A stretch of 8,011 bases of DNA from positions 1 through 8,011 of the forward strand of contig JARGNC010000117.1 of NCBI GenBank assembly GCA_029212425.1, in the 5' to 3' direction. How positions within the stretch are numbered: position 1 is the stretch's first letter; each line of letters opens with the position of its first letter. Of the stretch, positions 1 through 5,771 are shown piece after piece. The stretch is from Phycisphaerales bacterium. Lineage in GTDB: Bacteria; Planctomycetota; Phycisphaerae; Phycisphaerales; UBA1924. The translations under genes and the position numbers were made by a program. Under the pieces are notes generated by a model. It did not search any database and was not told where the DNA came from. It was given only the letters and a program-made list of their open reading frames with translations.

Positions 1-566
1 ACAAGTGGTCGGTTGACCGCTTTGTACAGACTGGGCCGTTGATGCCTCAGAACTTCCAGCTTTTGGATATTTCTAAGCAGGGAACCGAGATGCCTGTGAT
101 TTATGACATGCCGATGGGTATCGGTGAGCCTCACTATGCACAGATCATCAAAGCGGACAAGCTCAAATCATGGTCGGTGTATCCAGAGATTGGATGGGAC
201 CCAACCATTCAAGCAGTGAATCCGTGGGCGCCTCGTCCCAAGTCTGAACGCATCGAACGCAAAGGCGAGCACGAGGTCGAGATCTTCATGACCTCGGTTC
301 GGAGCCACTTCACTCCTGAGCATGTGACCGTCAAGCAAGGCGACAAGGTGACCTGGCACATCACCAACACCGAGCGTGCGATCGATGCCACCCACGGCTT
401 CTCGATCCCAGTCTACAACATCACGCTGAGTCTTGAACCTGGTGAATACGCGAAGTTCGAGTTCATCGCGGATACCGCGGGGACATTCCCGTTCTACTGC
501 ACCGAGTTCTGCTCGGCGCTCCACCTTGAAATGATGGGCTACCTGATGGTTGAGCCTGCAGAATAA
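1..566 (+). CDS. nosZ: Nitrous oxide reductase NosZ, C-terminal part (5' truncated), clade II type
   Basis: Periplasmic copper enzyme that reduces N2O to N2, the last step of denitrification. The reading frame is open from base 3 and ends with TAA at 564-566, giving 187 visible residues; the rest lies left of the window. The fragment starts in the end of the beta-propeller: the G-E-P-H-Y-A-Q stretch at fragment residues 41-47 carries a His (H44) that by family knowledge is the last CuZ ligand. The cupredoxin domain (about residues 90-187) has the full CuA set: H131 in D-A-T-H-G-F, C166, C170, H174 and M177 in the pattern C-x3-C-x3-H-x2-M. The middle of the Cys loop is T-E-F, where classical clade I enzymes have a Trp; E168 resembles the cytochrome oxidase subunit II loop. 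The protein ends ten residues after the CuA Met, so there is no C-terminal haem domain like that of Wolinella cNosZ. The identity is very secure; the clade II call rests on the loop and on the nosB neighbour. Confidence 0.97.
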   Translation, partial: KWSVDRFVQTGPLMPQNFQLLDISKQGTEMPVIYDMPMGIGEPHYAQIIKADKLKSWSVYPEIGWDPTIQAVNPWAPRPKSERIERKGEHEVEIFMTSVRSHFTPEHVTVKQGDKVTWHITNTERAIDATHGFSIPVYNITLSLEPGEYAKFEFIADTAGTFPFYCTEFCSALHLEMMGYLMVEPAE

Positions 567-585
567 GTGATTCCCCTTTCACTCT

Positions 586-642
586 CAACCGAGGTACTGG
601 CCAACGCCGGCACCTCGGCTTCCCGCCTCGCCCAACCGAGGC
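586..642 (+). promoter_or_regulatory. Two consecutive hairpins in the nosZ-nosB spacer
   Basis: The first hairpin pairs CCGAGGT (589-595) with ACCTCGG (612-618). Inside it, 597-601 can pair with 606-610 (one G-T wobble), leaving a four-base loop and one internal mismatch. The second pairs GCCTCG (625-630) with CGAGGC (637-642) around a six-base loop. CAACCGAGG occurs twice, at 586-594 and 633-641, so CCTCGG at 613-618 could pair with either copy and give alternative folds. No T-run follows directly, so this is not a standard intrinsic terminator. It could be an RNA processing or 3'-end stabilising structure for nosZ mRNA, or a weak attenuator. The pairing is seen in the sequence; the role is inferred. 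Confidence 0.55.
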
Positions 643-660
643 TGCACAACTCAGTTCTTT

Positions 661-664
661 GGAG
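661..664 (+). promoter_or_regulatory. Ribosome binding site of nosB
   Basis: GGAG lies five bases before the ATG at 670. It supports this ATG as the start of the membrane protein and shows that it is translated independently of nosZ, whose stop is about 100 bases upstream. Confidence 0.7.
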
Positions 665-669
665 ACGAC

Positions 670-1335
670 ATGGCTTCATTCATCGATCACATCATCGGAC
701 CACGCATTGAACACGCCGACCGTCATTCGCACGCGATCCGTTACGGGACTCCGGGTTTCCTGCTGCTCTTGGCGCGGGTCATGCTTCTGGTGTCGCTCTT
801 TGTGCCGTTCTGGCACATGGAACTGGTCGCGCCTCAGTATCCCGAGAACCTGCATCTGGTTGCGTATGTCAACCACTTGACTGGAGATGTTTCTGAGATC
901 GATAGTCTCAACCACTACATCGGTATGCGACCACTCGGAGAGGCGGCTCAGATCGAGCGAACCGTCGGCGTGTATGTGATGATCCTCTTTGTGCTGATGA
1001 TCGAACTGGCCAGCTGGATCCACAGCCGATGGGCGGTACTCCTCGTGCTTCCAGTCGTGCTCTTTCCGGTGGTGTTCTTGGTGGATCTCCATTTGTGGAT
1101 GAGCCATTTCGGCATGAACCTAGACCCTGATGCACCACTCTCAAACTCAGTCGAACCGTTTGTCCCACCTGTGCTGGGTACAGGAATGGTTGGTCAGTTC
1201 AAGACCGTCGCGGCTCCGGGGTTGGGATTGATCTTGTCATCGATCTCGTCGATTGTGATCCTGGTCGCGTTGTTCTTCCATCGGAGAGCGTACTTGCCCC
1301 ATTTCAAAGCGATGAAAGCTGAGAAAGCTGGATAA
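670..1335 (+). CDS. nosB: NosB-like four-helix membrane protein of clade II nos clusters
   Basis: A 221-residue integral membrane protein directly downstream of nosZ. Hydrophobic segments are at about residues 29-48, 99-117, 121-143 and 185-203, with hydrophilic ends rich in His and basic residues. The loop between helices 1 and 2 (49-98) begins H-M-E-L and contains L-N-H-Y-I-G-M (80-86); the loop after helix 3 has H-L-W-M-S-H-F-G-M (141-149) and P-P-V-L-G-T-G-M (166-173). Clade II nos clusters such as that of Wolinella carry a membrane protein gene, nosB, right after nosZ; its biochemical role is not settled to my knowledge. I assign NosB from position, length and topology, not from a homology search. 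The many His and Met residues in the loops could bind copper or haem, but that is speculation. ATG at 670 has a GGAG site and the TAA is three bases before nosD, so the two are surely cotranscribed. Confidence 0.72.
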   Translation: MASFIDHIIGPRIEHADRHSHAIRYGTPGFLLLLARVMLLVSLFVPFWHMELVAPQYPENLHLVAYVNHLTGDVSEIDSLNHYIGMRPLGEAAQIERTVGVYVMILFVLMIELASWIHSRWAVLLVLPVVLFPVVFLVDLHLWMSHFGMNLDPDAPLSNSVEPFVPPVLGTGMVGQFKTVAAPGLGLILSSISSIVILVALFFHRRAYLPHFKAMKAEKAG

Positions 1336-1338
1336 CCA

Positions 1339-2760
1339 ATGCTCATGTCACGCATTCTCATACTGTTGATCTCGATAGGCGTGATTGGATTGGTCGCGCC
1401 CGTCAGCATCGCCTCTGACCAACCTCAATCGGTTGATGTCATCGCGGAGCTCATTGATCAAGCGGATGATGGCGCAACCATCACCGTTCCTGAAGGGGTC
1501 TACCAAGGGAATCTGGTTGTGAGCAAACCAATCACGCTGCTTGCGAACGGCGATGTCGTGATCGACGCGCTTGGCAAGGGGACTGTCATAGAACTTCGCG
1601 CTGAAGGGATCACACTGCGAGGATTCACGGTTCGCGGATCAGGATCAACCGTTGATCACGAACCCGCTGGCGTGCGTGCGTTTGATGGGCCGGTGACTAT
1701 TGAGGACAACACATTCGAGGATGTGTACTTCGGGATCGACCTGCGCCAATCTCCGGAGACCATCATCCGCAACAACCACCTCGTCGGGAAGGACCTCGAA
1801 CTCGGAAGACGGGGCGATGGCATCCGTTTGTGGTGGAGCCATGGGTGTGTGATCCAAGACAACACCGCGATCGACCTCCGTGACATGGTCTTCTGGTATT
1901 CCGAGGACCTGGTCATCGAGCGGAACAAGGTATCACAGAGCCGATATGGGTTGCACTTTATGTACAGCCACAACACGGTGATGAGCGAGAATGAACTCAC
2001 CGACAACTCCGTCGGAATCTACCTCATGTACTCCAACAACATCACGCTCAAACACAACCGCGTGGTGAACAACCGGGGTTCATCGGGCTACGGCATCGGG
2101 CTCAAAGACTGCGACGACATCGTCATCGAGGACAACGCGCTGCTTGCAAATCGAGTCGGTATCTACATCGACAACAGCCCATCCTCGGTAGATGCGGTCG
2201 GACTCATCACACGCAACAGTCTTTCGTTCAACGAGATCGGTTTACTGGCAACACCCATCACGCATGACAATGTCATTTCAGAAAACGTGTTCGTTGAAAA
2301 CGAAGAGCAGGTAGCTGTCCACGGCGGAGGCCAGCTCACCCTCAACTCGTTTGAGAAAGACGGACGCGGAAACTTCTGGTCCGACTATGCGGGGTTTGAT
2401 CTTGAAAACGACGGGATTGGTGATCTTCCACACGCACCACGCTCGCTGTTCCGGAATCTGCTGGCGCGGGAACCCAACCTACGGATCTTTGTGCATAGTC
2501 CTGCACAACAAGCGATCGAACTCACGGCTCGCGCGTTCCCTGATCTGAGTCCGCAGCCCATGTTCACTGATCCAAGCCCTTTGAGCACTGTACCGAAACT
2601 CCAGCTCATGCCCAGTTCTGATTCGACGAATCCTTGGCCGATGGCTGTGCTCTCCGCAGGGTTGTTTTTTTCCAGTCTTTGCATTGGTTGGTTCTTTGTA
2701 TACACGCCATGCGAATCCGACACCCAAGTTCCTCATCCCCCCAGGAGGGTTGACGCATGA
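1339..2760 (+). CDS. nosD: NosD, periplasmic beta-helix protein for CuZ assembly
   Basis: NosD works with the NosFY transporter in maturing the CuZ copper-sulfide centre of NosZ. The 473-residue product starts with a Sec signal peptide (hydrophobic residues about 6-22, likely cleavage after A25 or S26). Residues about 45-340 are a right-handed parallel beta-helix with CASH-type turns: repeated patterns such as V-I-x-D-N, I-x-R-N and G-I-Y/G-I-D/G-L-H spaced about 23 residues apart. The family motif G-N-F-W-S-D-Y followed by D-G-I-G-D-L-P is at 344-363. Unusually, a hydrophobic stretch at about 435-455 near the C-terminus looks like a membrane anchor, followed by about 18 mostly polar residues ending in R-R-V-D-A. 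The start lies three bases after nosB without a clear ribosome site; ATG at 1345 is an alternative two codons in. The stop overlaps the nosF start (ATGA), suggesting coupling. Confidence 0.95.
   Translation: MLMSRILILLISIGVIGLVAPVSIASDQPQSVDVIAELIDQADDGATITVPEGVYQGNLVVSKPITLLANGDVVIDALGKGTVIELRAEGITLRGFTVRGSGSTVDHEPAGVRAFDGPVTIEDNTFEDVYFGIDLRQSPETIIRNNHLVGKDLELGRRGDGIRLWWSHGCVIQDNTAIDLRDMVFWYSEDLVIERNKVSQSRYGLHFMYSHNTVMSENELTDNSVGIYLMYSNNITLKHNRVVNNRGSSGYGIGLKDCDDIVIEDNALLANRVGIYIDNSPSSVDAVGLITRNSLSFNEIGLLATPITHDNVISENVFVENEEQVAVHGGGQLTLNSFEKDGRGNFWSDYAGFDLENDGIGDLPHAPRSLFRNLLAREPNLRIFVHSPAQQAIELTARAFPDLSPQPMFTDPSPLSTVPKLQLMPSSDSTNPWPMAVLSAGLFFSSLCIGWFFVYTPCESDTQVPHPPRRVDA
2743..2748 (+). promoter_or_regulatory. 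Ribosome binding site of nosF
   Basis: A full AGGAGG lies inside the end of nosD, eight bases before the ATG at 2757. It fixes the start of nosF at the ATGA overlap with the nosD stop. Confidence 0.85.
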
Positions 2761-3698
2761 TTCATGCGAAACAAGTTGTTAAAAAATTTGGCTCAATGCG
2801 AGCCGTGGATGATGTGAGCTTTGAACTTGGCGCGTCTGAATCACTCGCGCTCTGGGGAAGCAACGGAGCAGGGAAGACCACGCTCATCCGTTGTTTGCTG
2901 GGCATCTTTCCGTTTGCTGGTCAAGCAACCATTAATGGGCATGATGCGCAACAAAGCGGGAAGCTCGCGCGCGCGCTCGTTGGGTATGTTCCGCAAGAAC
3001 TCTCCTTCCATGATGACGCGCGGCTCGGTCGGTCGATCCAGTTCTTTGCCAAACTACGCGGCAAACGGAAAACCGACGCGACTCGTGTGCTTGAGATGGT
3101 TGATCTGCAGGGTCACGAATCCAAACGAGTCCGTGATTTATCGGGAGGGATGAAGCAACGGCTCGCGCTAGCGATTGCACTCATCGCAGACCCACCTGTC
3201 ATCATGCTCGATGAACCGACTTCAAATCTTGATGCTTCTGGCAGGCAAGAAGTTGTTGATACCCTGAGCAGATTGCGTGAAACAGGGAAGACACTGCTCT
3301 TTGCTTCTCACCGACCTGATGAGGTCCACACGCTTGCGAGCCGAGTTCTCGTGCTAGAAAGGGGCAAACTGGTTCGGGATGTGACTCCGAAAGAACTCTG
3401 GCCAACCCATCGCTCACTGCAGACCATCCGTCTGCATACCAATGAGGACAACGACGATCAAGCCGCGAGTGTGTTGCGCCAGGCGGGGCTGACCGTGAAT
3501 CTGAATGGACACGGGCTCTGTGTCTCCGTCCCTCACAATCGAAAGGGCGAACCGATGACACTGCTCGCTCAAGCATCCATCGGGGTCCGTGATTTTGAGA
3601 TTCTTGAGGAACTCAAACCCATTGAATCCCACGACTTTGCCGATTGCCCAATCGACACATTGGCTACCAGCAATCAATCCCATGGAGACCAGCCATGA
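2757..3698 (+). CDS. nosF: NosF, ABC transporter ATPase
   Basis: Cytoplasmic ATPase of the NosDFY complex; it powers the NosY channel during CuZ-site assembly, probably for a sulfur species or for handling copper. The 313-residue protein has every ABC motif: Walker A G-S-N-G-A-G-K-T-T at 34-42, Q-loop Q80, signature L-S-G-G-M-K-Q-R at 128-135, Walker B V-I-M-L-D-E-P at 148-154 with catalytic E153, the D-loop N-L-D at 157-159 and the H-loop H185. About 100 residues after position 210 form a C-terminal domain of the kind seen in NosF and other ABC-2 ATPases. The start is set by AGGAGG at 2743-2748 and the four-base overlap with nosD; the stop overlaps nosY by four bases. Nothing is missing, so the enzyme should be active. 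The motifs alone would fit any ABC ATPase; the position between nosD and nosY makes it NosF. Confidence 0.96.
   Translation: MIHAKQVVKKFGSMRAVDDVSFELGASESLALWGSNGAGKTTLIRCLLGIFPFAGQATINGHDAQQSGKLARALVGYVPQELSFHDDARLGRSIQFFAKLRGKRKTDATRVLEMVDLQGHESKRVRDLSGGMKQRLALAIALIADPPVIMLDEPTSNLDASGRQEVVDTLSRLRETGKTLLFASHRPDEVHTLASRVLVLERGKLVRDVTPKELWPTHRSLQTIRLHTNEDNDDQAASVLRQAGLTVNLNGHGLCVSVPHNRKGEPMTLLAQASIGVRDFEILEELKPIESHDFADCPIDTLATSNQSHGDQP
3684..3687 (+). promoter_or_regulatory. Ribosome binding site deciding the nosY start
   Basis: GGAG lies seven bases before the ATG at 3695, which overlaps the nosF stop as ATGA. It favours 3695 over the in-frame TTG at 3644 deep inside nosF, which would add 17 residues, and over the in-frame ATG at 3770. 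Confidence 0.75.
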
Positions 3699-4594
3699 CC
3701 ACACTGTCAACAGATCAATTCCATGGACATGAGATTCAAACCCACGCTGGTCCCGGACATACTTCGAGGATGTACTGCACGATCGCGTTTGCGAAGCGAG
3801 AGTTCTTTGATGCACTTTCCAGCAGATGGTTCTTGTTGTACACCGTTGCGTTTTCCGTGCTCTCGATTGGGGTTTCGTATATGTCGCTTGCGGGCTCGGG
3901 TTCTCAAGGATTCGCAGGCTTTGGTCGAACAACAGCAGGGCTTCTGAACCTCATCATGCTCGTTGTGCCGCTCATGGCTTTGATCGCTGGAGCGGGTTCC
4001 ATCGCAGGGGAACGGGAACGAGGAACACTGTTGTACCTTCTTGCTCAGCCCATCACACGAACCGAACTCTTGATCGGCAAATATATCGGGCTGGGTATCG
4101 CAATCTGTTGTTCAATGGGAATCGGATTCGGGCTCAGCGCCGCGGTCCTTGCGTTCAATGCAGGCGGGGTTGGCTTGGGATCATTTTCGATGTTGATCGT
4201 GTTCACCTGTATGCTTGCCCTCGCGATGCTGTCGCTTGGGATGCTACTTTCTGTACTCTCAAGAAGAAGCGGGATCGCAACTGGGCTTGGATTGTTCAGT
4301 TGGTTGACATTGGTCTTTCTCAGTGACCTCGGACTCATGGCTGGAACGGTACTCTTTAAACTTCGTGTTCAAGAGGTCTTCGCTATCGCGATCATCAACC
4401 CACTCCAAGCATTCAAGATGGGGGTGATCGTGAACATGAATGCTTCGCTTGATGTACTCGGACCAGTCGGGAGTTATGCATCTCGCACCTTCGGAGATTC
4501 TCTTTCATGGATCTTGGCGCTGACCCTCGTGGGATGGATCGTTTTCCCGCTCGGGCTGGCGCTCATACTGTTCTGCAAACGAGGAGGAATCTGA
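3695..4594 (+). CDS. nosY: NosY, ABC-2 type permease of the NosDFY complex
   Basis: Inner-membrane permease partner of NosF and NosD in maturing the CuZ centre of NosZ. The 299-residue product has six hydrophobic segments at about 46-64, 82-104, 129-154, 163-189, 193-220 and 267-293. Between helices 2 and 3 is the ABC-2 coupling element G-E-R-E-R-G-T-L (105-112) with P-I-T-R-T-E-L-L-I-G-K (119-129), the usual contact to the ATPase. Before the first helix there is an N-terminal region of about 45 residues, of which the first 25 look additional to the usual family form; it carries four His (10, 12, 17, 22). The start is chosen by the GGAG site and the ATGA overlap with nosF. M26 (ATG at 3770) would give a more standard length, but its GAGG is immediately adjacent to the ATG and badly spaced. 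The gene stop TGA shares one base with the nosL ATG. Confidence 0.93.
   Translation: MTTLSTDQFHGHEIQTHAGPGHTSRMYCTIAFAKREFFDALSSRWFLLYTVAFSVLSIGVSYMSLAGSGSQGFAGFGRTTAGLLNLIMLVVPLMALIAGAGSIAGERERGTLLYLLAQPITRTELLIGKYIGLGIAICCSMGIGFGLSAAVLAFNAGGVGLGSFSMLIVFTCMLALAMLSLGMLLSVLSRRSGIATGLGLFSWLTLVFLSDLGLMAGTVLFKLRVQEVFAIAIINPLQAFKMGVIVNMNASLDVLGPVGSYASRTFGDSLSWILALTLVGWIVFPLGLALILFCKRGGI
4582..4587 (+). promoter_or_regulatory. Ribosome binding site deciding the nosL start
   Basis: AGGAGG at the end of nosY lies six bases before the ATG at 4594. This fixes the nosL start at the TGATG junction rather than the in-frame ATG at 4507, which would put 29 extra residues before the signal peptide. Confidence 0.88.
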
Positions 4595-5052
4595 TGAAGA
4601 CACCGATGCGCCGAATGATTTCCACGGCTTGTTTACTTCTGACTATTCCATCTTGTGGACGCAACGATGTTGATGCCCCCCCACCGATTGTGCTCGGGGA
4701 TTCGACATGCCAAGAGTGCGGCATGATCATCAGCGACGAACGGTTCGCTACTTCAACAATCATCGAGAACGAACGCGGCTACCAACCACTCCTGTTCGAT
4801 GACTTTAACTGCCAGATCAAGTTTGAACGCAAGTTCAAAGATCTCAAGATCGTCAATCGCTGGTCGCATGAGTATGTAGAATCGACATGGATCAAATCAG
4901 AAGTTGGTTGGTTCGTCTATTCCACGCAGATCCGTTCACCAATGGCATCAGGCTTGGTGATGTTTGAAACAAAGTCTCAAGCCGAGGCATTCGCGCAGCC
5001 ACTGGATGCTGTGGTTCTCAATCAAGAATCTGCATGGCAGATCATTGAATAA
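4594..5052 (+). CDS. nosL: NosL, copper-binding lipoprotein chaperone
   Basis: Membrane-anchored periplasmic lipoprotein that binds Cu(I) and passes it on for assembly of the NosZ copper sites. The 152-residue product starts with a basic and hydrophobic leader (residues 1-20) ending I-P-S-C, so C21 is the likely lipidated Cys; the Pro before S20 makes the lipobox slightly irregular. The family metal motif C-Q-E-C-G-M is at 39-44, followed by I-I-S-D-E-R-F-A, as in other NosL proteins. A later S-P-M-A-S-G-L-V element and the F-D-D-F-N-C segment also fit the NosL fold. It is the last gene of the tightly packed nosB-D-F-Y-L block, with a strong AGGAGG site, and the following spacer separates it from the next pair of genes. 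The length is a little below the usual 170-190 residues. Identity is secure. Confidence 0.95.
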   Translation: MKTPMRRMISTACLLLTIPSCGRNDVDAPPPIVLGDSTCQECGMIISDERFATSTIIENERGYQPLLFDDFNCQIKFERKFKDLKIVNRWSHEYVESTWIKSEVGWFVYSTQIRSPMASGLVMFETKSQAEAFAQPLDAVVLNQESAWQIIE

Positions 5053-5093
5053 TGCTCTTTACTACACCGGCTGCGCTCTGGGCACAATTTCAT

Positions 5094-5108
5094 ATCGCTC
5101 GAAGCGAT
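5094..5108 (+). promoter_or_regulatory. Small perfect hairpin after nosL
   Basis: ATCGCT (5094-5099) pairs with AGCGAT (5103-5108) around a three-base loop. No T-run follows, so it is not a standard terminator. It covers the ATG at 5107 and thus argues against that codon as the start of the next gene. It lies in the spacer 5053-5145, in which I find no convincing promoter boxes. Confidence 0.35.
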
Positions 5109-5145
5109 GAAGACTCAAGCTCATCCGAGCGTGATAAGATTCGAT

Positions 5146-5757
5146 ATGTCCTCTCTAACCATCTATAAAAATTCACTCTTGCTTTTGTGCTCGCTCTCCC
5201 TTATTGGTTGCAAGGAGAACACTGTGCAGGTTCAACGCATTGAGAAAGGCATTGAACAGATCCCCAGCATGGTCACAACGGAAACAACACTAGAAACTTC
5301 GGCCCAGTCAGCTCAAAGCGATCCGGTCAAAGCACATGATTCTTGGATTGTCCCCGACAGATGGGAAGTTGACACAACGCCTCGCTCAATGCGGCTGGCG
5401 ACTTTCGTAATCCCTACCGACGCTGGTGGCCAAGAAGTCGCGATCACTCGTTTCCCAGGACAAGTTGGAGGCACGCTCGCGAACATCAACAGATGGCGAG
5501 AACAGATGGCTTTGGAACAAATCGACCGATCACAACTCGAGAGTTTCATCCAACGATTCACTACTCAGGATTCCGTATCACAACCCAATGGGTATCAAAC
5601 CCGGATCGTATCTGAGCAAGGTGTGATGATCGCTGTCGCACTGTATGACGAGATCAATGACCAAACATGGTTTGTGCGCACGACACTCCCGACGCTTGAA
5701 CTCGCCGATGCGCTTGAAGCGGAGATTGTCGAGTTCGCTCGTTCCATACTTCGATAA
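5146..5757 (+). CDS. Unnamed lipoprotein next to ccsBA
   Basis: I do not recognise a named family. Read from ATG 5146 the product is 203 residues with a classical lipoprotein leader: hydrophobic residues about 10-20 and lipobox L-I-G-C with C22 as the lipid site. A low-complexity, Thr/Ser/Gln-rich linker runs from about 23 to 65. A compact domain follows: W-I-V-P-x-R-W (67-73), M-R-L-A-T-F (82-87), F-P-G-Q-V-G-G-T-L-A-N-I-N-R-W-R (103-118) and a C-terminal strand and helix region with F-V-R-T-T-L-P and an acidic helix. My recollection is that similar small proteins with the F-P-G-x-x-G-G and N-x-N-R-W-R elements occur beside ccsA/ccsB genes in planctomycetes and related phyla, but no function comes with that. 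ATG 5107 would add 13 residues ahead of the signal peptide and lies inside a hairpin. The stop is 14 bases before ccsBA, so they are probably cotranscribed; a role in cytochrome c maturation or in the nos system is only a guess. Confidence 0.8.
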   Translation: MSSLTIYKNSLLLLCSLSLIGCKENTVQVQRIEKGIEQIPSMVTTETTLETSAQSAQSDPVKAHDSWIVPDRWEVDTTPRSMRLATFVIPTDAGGQEVAITRFPGQVGGTLANINRWREQMALEQIDRSQLESFIQRFTTQDSVSQPNGYQTRIVSEQGVMIAVALYDEINDQTWFVRTTLPTLELADALEAEIVEFARSILR

Positions 5758-5760
5758 GAC

Positions 5761-5765
5761 AGGTG
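5761..5765 (+). promoter_or_regulatory. Ribosome binding site of ccsBA
   Basis: AGGTG, matching the end of the standard Shine-Dalgarno sequence, lies six bases before the ATG at 5772. It favours this start over the in-frame GTG at 5763, which is inside the site itself. Confidence 0.6.
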
Positions 5766-5771
5766 CCGGCC

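Noticed and set aside
586..660. Intrinsic terminator after nosZ
   Set aside because: The hairpins are good but no T-run follows either stem; the only T-rich bases (655-660) are 13 bases after the second stem.
3644..3694. Longer nosY start at TTG 3644
   Set aside because: It lies well inside nosF, uses a rare start codon and lacks a ribosome site. ATG 3695 has GGAG at good spacing and a standard four-base overlap.
4507..4593. Longer nosL start at ATG 4507
   Set aside because: It would place 29 residues before the lipoprotein signal peptide. ATG 4594 has a full AGGAGG six bases upstream.
5107..5145. Earlier start of the lipoprotein at ATG 5107
   Set aside because: It sits in a perfect hairpin and adds 13 polar residues before an otherwise ideal lipoprotein signal. 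Neither start has a strong ribosome site, so this remains open.
5053..5145. Promoter or FNR/NNR-type operator ahead of the lipoprotein
   Set aside because: I looked for TTGAT-N4-ATCAA and for spaced -35/-10 boxes here and in 567-669 and found none that I can support.
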